Positions 17,194-25,760 of a stretch of DNA of 64,000 nt are shown piece by piece (the stretch's first letter is position 1; the number at the start of each line of letters is the position of its first letter). The position numbers were made by a program, and so were the translations under genes. The stretch spans positions 372,001 to 436,000 of the forward strand of contig CBDFHC010000002.1 of assembly GCA_965247585.1 (NCBI GenBank), written 5' to 3'. Below the pieces are notes generated by a model, which worked only from the letters and a program-made list of their open reading frames with translations, made no database searches and was not told where the DNA came from. This DNA comes from CBDFHC01 sp965247585. GTDB taxonomy: Bacteria; Chloroflexota; Dehalococcoidia; Lucifugimonadales; GCA-2712585.

Positions 17194-18903
17194 ATGGCGA
17201 TAGCAGGACAGAGCCTGGACATTATCTGGCCCAGGCTAATCAGCATAACGGATGAGGTAGCAACCACGCTGATACGGTCGGCGTTCTCCCACGACGTGGT
17301 GGAAGTGCACGACATGAGCGTAGGGGTATTCGACGAACAAGGCCGGATGCTGGCGCAGACGCCTCTGGGCGCCACGGGTCACACAATGCCGATGTCCGCG
17401 GTGATGAAGGTGGTGCTGGAGCAGGTGGACCGGGAGGATATCCGGCCCGGGGACGTGTTCGTGACGAACGACCCGTGGATTCAATCTGGGCACACCGCCG
17501 ACGTGTATACGTTGACGCCGATCTTCGAGGAAGGAAGGTTGCTGGGGTTCCTGGTGAACACGGTGCACCACCTGGACATTGGCGGGCGGGCGGGGTCTGG
17601 ACTGAGCGAAGAGGTGTACGAGGAAGGGTTAATCCTCCCGATTTTGAAGCTTCAGGAAGAGGGGCGGCCCAACGAGACGCTGTTCAAGCTATTCGAGCGC
17701 AACTTTCGGTTCAGCGAGAAGGTGATAGGGGATTTTCGCGCTCAGATCGCGGCGGGCCACATGGGGGCGCAGCGGGTGCTGGCGCTGCGGCGCGAGTTCG
17801 GGTTGCGGTCGTTGGTGCCCGTGGGTGATGAGATCGTAGGGCGCAGCGAGGCCAGGATGCGGGAGGGAATCCGGGCGCTGGGACAGGGAAGTCATCACAT
17901 GGACTTCCCGGTGGAGGTGTTTGACGACCAGGGTCAGCCATTGAACCTGTCGATGACCATGGAGGTGAAAGGAGACGAGATCTATGCGGATTTCACCGGC
18001 ACGTCCGCCCAGATCCGAAGCCCCATCAATTGCCCCTATAACTTTACTACCACGTATGTGATAGCGCCGACCAAGATGGTCTGCTCGCCGGACACGCCAA
18101 ATAATGAGGGGACGTTCCGGCCGTTCCATTTCAACATACCGGAGGGTTGCCTCCTGAATCCCCGGTTTCCCGCGGCGGTGTACTGGCGCCTCACCACTGG
18201 ACACATCGTGGCGGACATGAGCTACCTGCTACTGGGACGCTTTGACCCGGAGAAGTCGCTTTCCGGCTCAGGGACGTTGCCCACATGGTATTTCCACACG
18301 TCAGGGGTGCGGAAGAACGGCAACATCTTCATGGTGCACCAGCACGGGTTCGGCGGGATGGGAGGGCGGCCGGGAAGAGATGGGCTGAACACGGTGGGGT
18401 TTCCCTATACGGTCCGCAATGTGCCGGTGGAGGAGGTGGAGAACGAGGCGCCGCTGCTGTTTCTAGGCCGCCGCTTCATCCCCGATTCGGGAGGGGCGGG
18501 CCAGTGGAGGGGCGGGCTGGCGGAGGAGATGAGCTTCACGGTGGTCCCTGACGGTGACCTGGACACGTCCAAGCCGTTGACGGTGTCCGGGGCGGGAGGG
18601 CGGCTGACCTACCCGGCGGAAGGGGTGAACGGCGGCAGGCCGGGAAGCAAGGCGGAGCTTTATGTAAACGGGCAGCCGTTGGGCGGCGAAGCCTGGCGGG
18701 GCAGCGGGTCGGTGGAATTCAAGGTGAATGCCTCGGATATAGTGACCATGCGGTTTCCGGGCGGCGGAGGGCTGGGTCCGCCCAGCAAGAGAGACCCGGA
18801 GCTGGTTGAGGATGACGTATTTAATGGGAACATCAGCAGTGAGGCGGCGGAACGCGAATACGGCCGGCCGCAGGGAGGACAGGCCGAAGGGCCGGCAAGC
18901 TAA
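17194..18903 (+). CDS. Hydantoinase B/oxoprolinase family protein
   Basis: 569 residues of the HyuB/oxoprolinase B family. Marks: FSHDVVEVHDMSVGVFDEQG, ATGHTMPMSAVMK, GDVFVTNDPW with SGHTADV, VNTVHHLDIGGR, GTSAQIRSPINCPYN and FGGMGGRPGRDGLN. In known systems HyuB and HyuA act together in ATP-dependent opening of hydantoin or 5-oxoproline rings or in acetone/acetophenone carboxylation. Here the HyuA partner lies 1.8 kb downstream, separated by an amidase and its small subunit. The C-terminal tail ends in a Gln/Gly-rich stretch. Confidence 0.88.
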   Translation: MAIAGQSLDIIWPRLISITDEVATTLIRSAFSHDVVEVHDMSVGVFDEQGRMLAQTPLGATGHTMPMSAVMKVVLEQVDREDIRPGDVFVTNDPWIQSGHTADVYTLTPIFEEGRLLGFLVNTVHHLDIGGRAGSGLSEEVYEEGLILPILKLQEEGRPNETLFKLFERNFRFSEKVIGDFRAQIAAGHMGAQRVLALRREFGLRSLVPVGDEIVGRSEARMREGIRALGQGSHHMDFPVEVFDDQGQPLNLSMTMEVKGDEIYADFTGTSAQIRSPINCPYNFTTTYVIAPTKMVCSPDTPNNEGTFRPFHFNIPEGCLLNPRFPAAVYWRLTTGHIVADMSYLLLGRFDPEKSLSGSGTLPTWYFHTSGVRKNGNIFMVHQHGFGGMGGRPGRDGLNTVGFPYTVRNVPVEEVENEAPLLFLGRRFIPDSGGAGQWRGGLAEEMSFTVVPDGDLDTSKPLTVSGAGGRLTYPAEGVNGGRPGSKAELYVNGQPLGGEAWRGSGSVEFKVNASDIVTMRFPGGGGLGPPSKRDPELVEDDVFNGNISSEAAEREYGRPQGGQAEGPAS

Positions 18904-19044
18904 TCAGGGGTATTAGATAGGCGATCCGGGAAAGCACGAGCTATAGACCGGCGGCCCAGAAGCCCGGGGCTTGCCGAAAGCGGAAGCGGGCGGATTCGGA
19001 CCCCGGCCATAACGTGACTACCAAGTTTAGTAAGGAAAGATTAG

Positions 19045-19239
19045 ATGGCAGATTTTGACCAGGAGTCGGTTTTGGCCCAGCTACGCGTGCTGGGAATCCC
19101 GGTACAGCCGGGCGAGGTGGATGAGATTACGACGCGTCTAGGGGGATACATATCCCACCTGGAGGAGCTGCGCGAACTAAATTTGGAGGGCGTTTACCCG
19201 ATGGATACGCCTCCGGTGACGGGAGAGGCGAATGGCTAA
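19045..19239 (+). CDS. Small GatC/AtzG-like amidase subunit
   Basis: 64 residues, MADFDQESVLAQLRVLGIPV, with two amphipathic helices and a C-terminal YPMDTPPVTGEANG tail. Size and pattern fit the DUF4089/AtzG or GatC-like proteins that wrap around an amidase subunit. The last codons overlap the amidase start by 8 nt, so the two are surely co-translated. Because the amidase carries the full triad and no GatB is nearby, a catabolic AtzG/AtzE-type complex is more likely than a tRNA amidotransferase. Inference from context and size. Confidence 0.65.
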   Translation: MADFDQESVLAQLRVLGIPVQPGEVDEITTRLGGYISHLEELRELNLEGVYPMDTPPVTGEANG

Positions 19240-20638
19240 CGAGCTAACGTACCTCTCTATAGCCGAACTGGGAGAGCGATTAAGAAGCCGGCAGGTGTCG
19301 GCGGTGGAGGTCACCAGCGCGTACCTGGAGCGCATTGAGCGGCTGGACCCTCAGCTCCACGCCTACGTTACGGTGGACCGAGACGGAGCAATGGCGTCGG
19401 CGCGGACGGTGGACGACGAGATAGGCCAAGGGGGCTATAAGGGACCGCTGCACGGCGTACCGGTGTCGCTGAAGGACCTGATATGGACGAAGGGGTTGCG
19501 CACCAGCATGGGCTCGCTGGCGTATAAGGACTTCATACCGGATGAGGACGCCACGGTGGCGACCCGGTTGAGGGAGGCCGGGTCGGTGCTGCTGGGAAAG
19601 GCGAGCCTGTACGAATTTGCCATGGGTGTGACGGTGGCGCCGCCCTACGGAACGTTTCGGAATCCGTGGGACCTGGAGCGTAGCCCGGGCGGCTCCAGCA
19701 GCGGTTCGGGGATTGCGGCGGCGGCAGGGCTGGCGGCGGGAACTCTAGGCAGCGATACCGGCGGCTCCGTGCGAATACCCTCGGCCTATTGCGGTGTCGT
19801 GGGATTGAAGCCCACCTGGGGGCTGGTGAGCGATTACGGCGTGATGCCGATGGCGTACTCGCTGGATACGGTAGGGCCGATGACCAGGACGGCAGAGGAC
19901 GGCGCGCTGATGCTCCAAGCCATGGCGGGACACGACCCGAGGGCAACGAGGCCGATGCACCCCCCGTCGCGGGATTACACGGCAGAACTTCAAAAACCCT
20001 TGCGGGGCTTAAAGCTGGGGGTTGCCAAGGAGCTTTTTCCACATCCGGACCTGGAGGCTGAGGTTGAGCAGGCGGTCCAACAGGGAATAGCCGTCCTACA
20101 AGAACTGGGCTGCGAGGTACGAGAGGTGTCCATACCATGGGCCACCCACGCGCCAGCGATATTCGCCGGGGTGGAAGAGGCGGAGGTGGTGGCGCAGCGC
20201 TGGGACCCGTTGGTGAATAACAACGCGGAGCTGGACAACAACACTCGGACCCGGCTAACGGCATCGGCGTTGATACCAGGTATGTTCAACTTCCGGGCCA
20301 GGCAGGCGCGGAGGGGGATCTGCCAACAGGTGGCGGACGTGTTGAAAGAGGTGGACGCGCTGGTGATGCCTTCGGCGCCGCATCCCGCGCCTCATTTGGA
20401 GGCGACACCAGGCCGGAGCGTACGAGAGAAGGTGGTGGGAATTCGGAGGACGTACACGTGTCTGTTCAACTTGACGGGGCACCCGGCGCTTTCGGTCCCG
20501 TGCGGATTCAGCAGTGACGGGTTGCCGCTGGGCATGCAACTGGTGGGCGGTTACTTTGAGGACGGTCTGCTGTTCAGGCTGGGCCACCAGTACCAGCAAG
20601 CCACGGACTGGCACCGTCGGCGACCGCCCATTGACTAG
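19232..20638 (+). CDS. Amidase (amidase signature family; AtzE/GatA-like)
   Basis: 468 residues. The Ser-cisSer-Lys triad is visible: Lys81 in VPVSLKDL, cis-Ser at about 155 in GGSSSGSG, and nucleophile Ser179 in GSDTGGSVRIP. The C-terminal domain reads FNLTGHPALSVPCGF and GMQLVGGYFEDG. Usual length for the family. The start overlaps the small subunit by 8 nt. Between HyuB and HyuA, it probably cleaves the carbamoyl or amide product of ring opening, e.g. an N-carbamoyl acid or ureide; substrate not proven. Confidence 0.85.
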   Translation: MANELTYLSIAELGERLRSRQVSAVEVTSAYLERIERLDPQLHAYVTVDRDGAMASARTVDDEIGQGGYKGPLHGVPVSLKDLIWTKGLRTSMGSLAYKDFIPDEDATVATRLREAGSVLLGKASLYEFAMGVTVAPPYGTFRNPWDLERSPGGSSSGSGIAAAAGLAAGTLGSDTGGSVRIPSAYCGVVGLKPTWGLVSDYGVMPMAYSLDTVGPMTRTAEDGALMLQAMAGHDPRATRPMHPPSRDYTAELQKPLRGLKLGVAKELFPHPDLEAEVEQAVQQGIAVLQELGCEVREVSIPWATHAPAIFAGVEEAEVVAQRWDPLVNNNAELDNNTRTRLTASALIPGMFNFRARQARRGICQQVADVLKEVDALVMPSAPHPAPHLEATPGRSVREKVVGIRRTYTCLFNLTGHPALSVPCGFSSDGLPLGMQLVGGYFEDGLLFRLGHQYQQATDWHRRRPPID

Positions 20639-20704
20639 GGATGTCCCGGAAGCGGCGGCGCGGACGCCGGTGATTAGATCTTCTGAGAGGCAAGACGATT
20701 CCCA

Positions 20705-22795
20705 ATGCCCCACTACTTGATTGGGTGTGACATAGGCGGGACATTCACAGACATGGTGCTGTTCGATGTTGAAACGGGCCGAATTGACGTTGAGAAGGTG
20801 CTGACCACGCCTGGAGACTCCTCTCAAGGTGTAATGCGAGGCGTGCGGCGGTTCAAGACGACGGTTGAAGGGTTGGAGGAGGGATGCCGGGAGTTCATCC
20901 ACGCCACGACGCTGGTCTCCAACGCGGTGCTGGAGCGTAAGGGGGATTCCACGGCGCTGCTGTGCACCCGGGGGTTTCCCCACCTTCTCGCGGCGCGGAG
21001 ACATCAGCGGAGCAGCGTATACGAGCTATTTGTCGACCCACCGCCACCGCTGATTCCCCAGAATCAGATCTACGAAGTGACAGAGCGCGGATATAGCGAC
21101 GGAAGGATTTTGACGCCGGTGGCCGAAGACGAGGTGAGGGAGCTGGCGCGATCACTGAAGGCGAAGGGGGACGTGGAGTCGGTGGCGATTGCGTTTCTCC
21201 ACTCGTACGCCAACGGCGCCAACGAGGAGAAGGCCGGGCAAATCATCCTGGAGGAGTGGCCCGAGGTGGCGGTGTCGCTGTCAAGCAAGGTGTTACCGGA
21301 GATGCGAGAGTTCGAGCGTACCAGCACCACGGTGATAAACGCCTACGTGAAGCCGCTGGTCCGGCGCTACCTGGCAGGACTGGAAACGGGGTTGGCGGAA
21401 GAGGGGATCCGGTCGCCGATATACGTCATGATGTGCAACGGCGGCCTGGCGTCAGTGGAGACCGCGACGGGCTTTCCGGTGCGTATTGTTGAGTCAGGCC
21501 CGGTGGCGGGGACCATCATTGGGCGGGCTTATGCACAGATGGCGGGACTGAGGGAGGTGCTAACCTTCGATATGGGAGGCACCACCGCCAAGGCGTGCCT
21601 CATAAGGGACGGGGCACTACCGCTCACATCGGAGCTCGAAGTAGCGCGTTCCGAGCGGTTTATCAAGGGAAGTGGATTCCCAACGGCGATGCCCGCAGTG
21701 GACCTGGTGGAGGTGGGAGCGGGAGGCGGCAGCATAGCCCGGGTGAACAACCTGGGGCTGGTGCAGGTGGGGCCGGAGAGCGCCGGCGCCGACCCGGGGC
21801 CTATGTGCTACGGTAATGGCGGGCTGAAGCCAACGGTTACCGACGCAGACCTGATGCTGGGGTACCTGAACCCGGACTATTTTGTGGGCGGAGAGATGAG
21901 GCTGGACCTGGAGGCTGCGATCGAGGGAATAGGGTCACTGGCGTCCCAGTTGGACCGGCGGCCACTGGAAACGGCGTGGACGGTGCACGATGCCGTGAAT
22001 GAGTACATGACCGGGGCGGTCCGGATGCACGTGGTGGAGAAGGGGGGAGACCCGGCGCGGGCCGTGTTGGTGGCGCTGGGCGGCGCAGGCCCGGTACACG
22101 CCTACAATCTGGCGCGCAAGATTGGCATCGGGAGAATTCTGGTGCCGGAGCGGGCCGGAGTGCTTTCGGCGCTGGGGTTGCTGGTGACGCCGCCGGCATT
22201 TGACCTGACTCGGACCTATAGGGTGTCTTTCGACGGTCTGAATTATGGTGACGTGGAGCAGGTCTACAAGACGATGGAAGCGGAGATTACGGTGCTGCTA
22301 CGGAGCGTTGACCCCACCGGGCCAATCACGTTCACTCGCGCAGCGGACTGCAAATTTACAGGCCAGGGATACACGGTGCCGGTGACCGTTCCCAACGACG
22401 CATCGGCTGAAACGTTCGACGGGCTGCTGCGGGAGCGATTCGCGGAGGAGTACCGGGGCCTTTACGGTTATTTTTACGACGACATCCCCGCGGAGATTAT
22501 GAACGTGAAGGTCTCCGGCGTGGTCCCGGGACATACGGTGCAGTTGGAGGCCGTGGCAACAAACACAGAAGCGCCAGTGGACGCTTCGGAAGCGGTCAAG
22601 GGGGACAGGGAAGCGTTCTCCGGTCGGCGTCAGAAGATGGTCTCTTGCGTAGTGTATGACCGGTACGCGCTGGCACCCGGACGGCGGTTGGAGGGCCCCT
22701 GCATTATCGAGGAGCGGGAGTCCACGGTGGTGGTGGACGTGGGAGGATCTGTTGAGGTGGACGGTTTTGGCAGCCTGGACATCACCGTGAGCTGA
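20705..22795 (+). CDS. Hydantoinase A/oxoprolinase family protein
   Basis: 696 residues of the HyuA family, an ASKHA-fold ATP-binding protein. The phosphate-1 motif is IGCDIGGTFTDMVLFD at 5-20. Other marks: IHATTLVSNAVLERKGDST, TRGFPHLLAARRHQR, TFDMGGTTAKACLI, GAGGGSIARVN, PGPMCYGNGG and LGGAGPVHAYNLARK. Together with HyuB it would form an ATP-dependent cyclic-amidase or carboxylase complex. It is the last gene of the block and starts 67 nt after the amidase. The protein has the normal length and no broken motif. Confidence 0.88.
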   Translation: MPHYLIGCDIGGTFTDMVLFDVETGRIDVEKVLTTPGDSSQGVMRGVRRFKTTVEGLEEGCREFIHATTLVSNAVLERKGDSTALLCTRGFPHLLAARRHQRSSVYELFVDPPPPLIPQNQIYEVTERGYSDGRILTPVAEDEVRELARSLKAKGDVESVAIAFLHSYANGANEEKAGQIILEEWPEVAVSLSSKVLPEMREFERTSTTVINAYVKPLVRRYLAGLETGLAEEGIRSPIYVMMCNGGLASVETATGFPVRIVESGPVAGTIIGRAYAQMAGLREVLTFDMGGTTAKACLIRDGALPLTSELEVARSERFIKGSGFPTAMPAVDLVEVGAGGGSIARVNNLGLVQVGPESAGADPGPMCYGNGGLKPTVTDADLMLGYLNPDYFVGGEMRLDLEAAIEGIGSLASQLDRRPLETAWTVHDAVNEYMTGAVRMHVVEKGGDPARAVLVALGGAGPVHAYNLARKIGIGRILVPERAGVLSALGLLVTPPAFDLTRTYRVSFDGLNYGDVEQVYKTMEAEITVLLRSVDPTGPITFTRAADCKFTGQGYTVPVTVPNDASAETFDGLLRERFAEEYRGLYGYFYDDIPAEIMNVKVSGVVPGHTVQLEAVATNTEAPVDASEAVKGDREAFSGRRQKMVSCVVYDRYALAPGRRLEGPCIIEERESTVVVDVGGSVEVDGFGSLDITVS

Positions 22796-22879
22796 GGTAT
22801 AGGAGAGCGCCCAGGCCGGGTAAGCGCTGCGGTGTCACTACGCTGCCGTGATGGCAATAGCGGTCCGGGCTGCAACCGG

Positions 22880-23914
22880 CTAGAGGGGTAGCGCCACGGC
22901 CCAGCCTGTCTGGGCGCTTCGAGTGACCGCTTCGGTGAACTCCATATAGGCTACGCCATCGGCAAAGGAGGTGTGGGTGACCGGTTCCTTACCGCGAACG
23001 GCGTTGACGAACTCCTCTTCCACGCGCCAACCGCCGACCTTTTTCGGATCAATAGGGACCTCTTGTAACGCGGAATCACCGGGGCGGCCGCCTTTCAGAA
23101 CCCCGGCGCCCATGTCCAGGTGCAGGGTGCCCTGGGACCCGTAGAGCCAAGCCTCCTGGGACCGACCCAGTCCGGTGACGCCGCTAAATGAGAGGTGCGC
23201 CTGGGCACCGCAGGCCATCTGGCACTGTATGTCCACGTGGTCCGGCACTGAAATTGAGCGCATGAAGCCATCCGCATCACGGCGGTGCTCCACGTTGACC
23301 TTGGCCATGGCCTGGACGGTGGAGGCGGGGCCCACCCAGCGCATCAAGCACTCATACCAGATTCCCATGTTTAGGATGTTGTAGCCGCTAAGCTCCCGGT
23401 CATGGCGCCAGTGGAGAGGGCCTTCGGTATCAGTGAAGGATGCGGCGTTGCCCCGGAGGTCCAGAGCCAGGATGTCGCCGAGGTAGCCCTCGGCGATGAG
23501 GTCTCGGATGGTACGGTCATACTTCAGGGTGAAGGGCGCAGGGACGATTTGGGTGACCAGGTTAGGCTTCGCCCTGGAGGCATCCAGCATTGTGTGCGCC
23601 TGGGCTGCATTAAGTGCCATACGAGCCTCGGTAAGGACGTGCTTGTCCGCGTCCAGGGTAGCGAGGGTCATGGGGCAATGGAGATAGGGCCAGGTACCGA
23701 TGCAAATAGCGTCGGTATCGGCGGCGCGGACAAGCTCAGTCCAGTGGTCGTAGACCTTGGGGATGCCGAACTGGTCTGCCACCCGCTGGCTGGACTCGCG
23801 GCTCCGGTTGCAGACGCTGACCAACTCGACGCCTTCGATGGCTTGGAAGCCGGGGATGTGGCGGTCCCGGGTGTTGGCGCCAGCGCCTACCAGTCCGATA
23901 CGGATGTTGTCCAT
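22880..23914 (-). CDS. Gfo/Idh/MocA family oxidoreductase
   Basis: 344 residues. N-terminal Rossmann motif IGLVGAGANTRDRHIPGF, then VSVCNRSRESSQRVADQFG, TDAICIGTWPYLH, LDADKHVLTEARMAL (the usual E-K-P replaced by LTEARM) and a C-terminal beta-sheet dimerisation domain with CGAQAHLSFSGV and TLHLDMGAGV. Such enzymes oxidise sugars or sugar acids with NAD(P). The conserved EKP lysine seems replaced by Ala/Arg (TEARM), so the chemistry may differ. AGGAG precedes the ATG. Confidence 0.83.
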   Translation of the reverse strand: MDNIRIGLVGAGANTRDRHIPGFQAIEGVELVSVCNRSRESSQRVADQFGIPKVYDHWTELVRAADTDAICIGTWPYLHCPMTLATLDADKHVLTEARMALNAAQAHTMLDASRAKPNLVTQIVPAPFTLKYDRTIRDLIAEGYLGDILALDLRGNAASFTDTEGPLHWRHDRELSGYNILNMGIWYECLMRWVGPASTVQAMAKVNVEHRRDADGFMRSISVPDHVDIQCQMACGAQAHLSFSGVTGLGRSQEAWLYGSQGTLHLDMGAGVLKGGRPGDSALQEVPIDPKKVGGWRVEEEFVNAVRGKEPVTHTSFADGVAYMEFTEAVTRSAQTGWAVALPL

Positions 23915-24009
23915 AGGTACGCTCCTAAATCTAATTATCCTGCTGCGGCAGCTTCATGAAAGGGTGAAGTTTCTTAGGTCTCGCGCTTATAGGGTCCGTC
24001 TACGGCACA

Positions 24010-24037
24010 AAGGGAAAGAGGGGAGCAGAGCCCCTTT
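24010..24037 (-). terminator. Weak hairpin after the aminotransferase gene
   Basis: On the minus strand a GGGG/CCCC hairpin with flanking A and T tracts stands about 35 nt after the aminotransferase stop and is followed by a T-rich CTCTTTCCCTTTG. The stem is short and imperfect, so this may be a weak terminator only. Confidence 0.35.
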
Positions 24038-24068
24038 GATGGTGAGTCCAGGGCGTCCATCTCAGGCC

Positions 24069-25466
24069 TTAGTACCCCAATTCCTGTTCGATGTAGCTGA
24101 TGCCGTCAGTGACGATGTCCACGATTTCGTCCACTTCCCGCTGGTCGACGGTTAAGGCAGGAGTAACGAACAGAAACTGGGAAACGCGAGTGAGGAGACC
24201 GTTATCGGCCAGCCGGTTAGTGAGCTTGGCTGACACCCCGGGGATTGTGGAAAGGGGCTCTTTGGTGGTCTTGTCTTTCACCAGTTCCAGGGCGCACATC
24301 AGGCCCAGTCCACGGATGTCACCAACGATGGGGTGCTCCTTGAGGGGGGTGAGACGGTCCAGCAGGTAGGCGCCCATCCTGGCTGAGTTTCCGGGCAGGT
24401 CCTCGCGCTCCACGATGTCTATGTTAACCAGGCCCGCGGCGGCGCCAGCGGGATGGCCTCCGTAGGTGTAGCCGTGTTGGAAGCTCTCAGCCGCGCCGCC
24501 GATGAAGGGCTCCATCACGTGCTCCCTGGCGATGCAGGCGCCCACGGGCTGATAACCGGAGGTGATGCCCTTGGCTACGGTCATCATGTCCGGAAGGAAG
24601 TCAAAGTGCTCGATGGCGAACATCTTGCCGGTGCGTCCGAAGGCGTTGATCACCTCGTCTGCGATGAGGAGAACGCCGTACTTGTCGCAGATCCGGCGGA
24701 CCATGAGCCAGTACTCGGGGCCAGGAATGGCGACGCCCATGGAAGCGGAGACGGGTTCGCCAATGACGGCGGCAACGGTGTCCGGCCCTTCTTCGAGAAT
24801 GATCTTTTCGATGGCTTCGGCGCAGCGGATGGCGCACTCGGAAGGTGTCTCTCCGCCCATCTCGCAGCGGTAGGGGTTGGGCTGTGGGGCGATGCGGACG
24901 GTGGTGGGCAGCATGGGCTCGAAGATTTCGCGCTTGACCCAAGGGGCGGTGTTGACGCTGAGGGCGCCCAGGCTGGTGCCGTGGTAAGAGCCGCGGCGGG
25001 AAATGAACTTGGTACGCTGGGGCTCGCCCCTGAGGACGTGGTACTGACGGGCAATCTTCAACGCGGTCTCCACCGCCTCAGAGCCGCCGCTGGTGAAGAA
25101 GACACGGTTCAGGTCACCGGGGGTGATGGAGGCCACCTTCTCGGCCAGCTTGATGGTGGGTATGGTGGTGTAGTTGAAGGTGTTGGCGTAGTGGAGTGTG
25201 GTCATCTGATCATAGACCGCTTTGGCAATCTCCTCCCGACCATAGCCGACGTTGACGAGCACCAAGCCGGCAAAACCGTCGTAGTAATCCCTGCCCTGGA
25301 AATCGGTGATCTTGGCGCCGTGGCCCTTGGTGATGATACGCAGACCGCCTTCGGCGGCAACATCGTTCCACTGCTGAAAGGGAAACCAGACGTTGGCAAG
25401 GGCCGACTCCCGGAGGCTGTCGAAAGTCTCGGTCTGCTCCCAACTCTCAATTCCCTGATGAGTCAT
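24069..25466 (-). CDS. Class III aminotransferase (aspartate aminotransferase family)
   Basis: 465 residues, fold type I PLP enzyme. Marks: RVFFTSGGSEAVETALKIAR (phosphate-binding), SRRGSYHGTSLGALS, EPVSASMGVAIPGPEYW, LLIADEVINAFGRTGKMF (Asp at the pyridine N), and MMTVAKGITSGYQPVGA with the PLP Lys. The family acts on omega-amino acids, diamines, taurine, GABA or beta-alanine with pyruvate or glutamate. Length fits omega-amino-acid:pyruvate transaminases. AAGGAGG precedes the ATG. It neighbours a Gfo/Idh oxidoreductase on the same strand (154 nt gap). Confidence 0.88.
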   Translation of the reverse strand: MTHQGIESWEQTETFDSLRESALANVWFPFQQWNDVAAEGGLRIITKGHGAKITDFQGRDYYDGFAGLVLVNVGYGREEIAKAVYDQMTTLHYANTFNYTTIPTIKLAEKVASITPGDLNRVFFTSGGSEAVETALKIARQYHVLRGEPQRTKFISRRGSYHGTSLGALSVNTAPWVKREIFEPMLPTTVRIAPQPNPYRCEMGGETPSECAIRCAEAIEKIILEEGPDTVAAVIGEPVSASMGVAIPGPEYWLMVRRICDKYGVLLIADEVINAFGRTGKMFAIEHFDFLPDMMTVAKGITSGYQPVGACIAREHVMEPFIGGAAESFQHGYTYGGHPAGAAAGLVNIDIVEREDLPGNSARMGAYLLDRLTPLKEHPIVGDIRGLGLMCALELVKDKTTKEPLSTIPGVSAKLTNRLADNGLLTRVSQFLFVTPALTVDQREVDEIVDIVTDGISYIEQELGY

Positions 25467-25650
25467 GGCCAGCCTCCTTCAGATGTTGAGCCCACGAAGG
25501 GCAGGATTAGGGTGGCACGATTGTGGCGCTGAGGCGTGCCGGTGTCAAATTACCTTCGAGCAAAAAAGCATGCTGTTTCCACGCATGATTCATGCTGGTG
25601 ATGCATCATGCCGAACGCCGAACAATGGAGTTTCCGGCAACTAAAGTAAA

Positions 25651-25678
25651 TTGACTTAAAGTATTGAGAAGATACACT
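25651..25678 (+). promoter_or_regulatory. Promoter upstream of the LamG-trypsin protease gene
   Basis: TTGACT (25651-25656), 16 nt, TACACT (25673-25678), in an AT-rich stretch unlike the GC-rich genes around it. The gap to the protease start is about 80 nt and shows no other clear signal. Confidence 0.5.
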
Positions 25679-25760
25679 TGGAGTTAGAAGACGTATTCAC
25701 ATTAGACTGCGCTAAATGCCGCCGGTAAGGGCGCGTTGACGCGTGGGTCCGGTATCCGCA

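Noticed and set aside
24453..25532. 359-codon plus-strand frame over the aminotransferase gene
   Set aside because: The minus strand codes for a full class III aminotransferase with all motifs; the plus frame is a shadow of GC-rich codon use.
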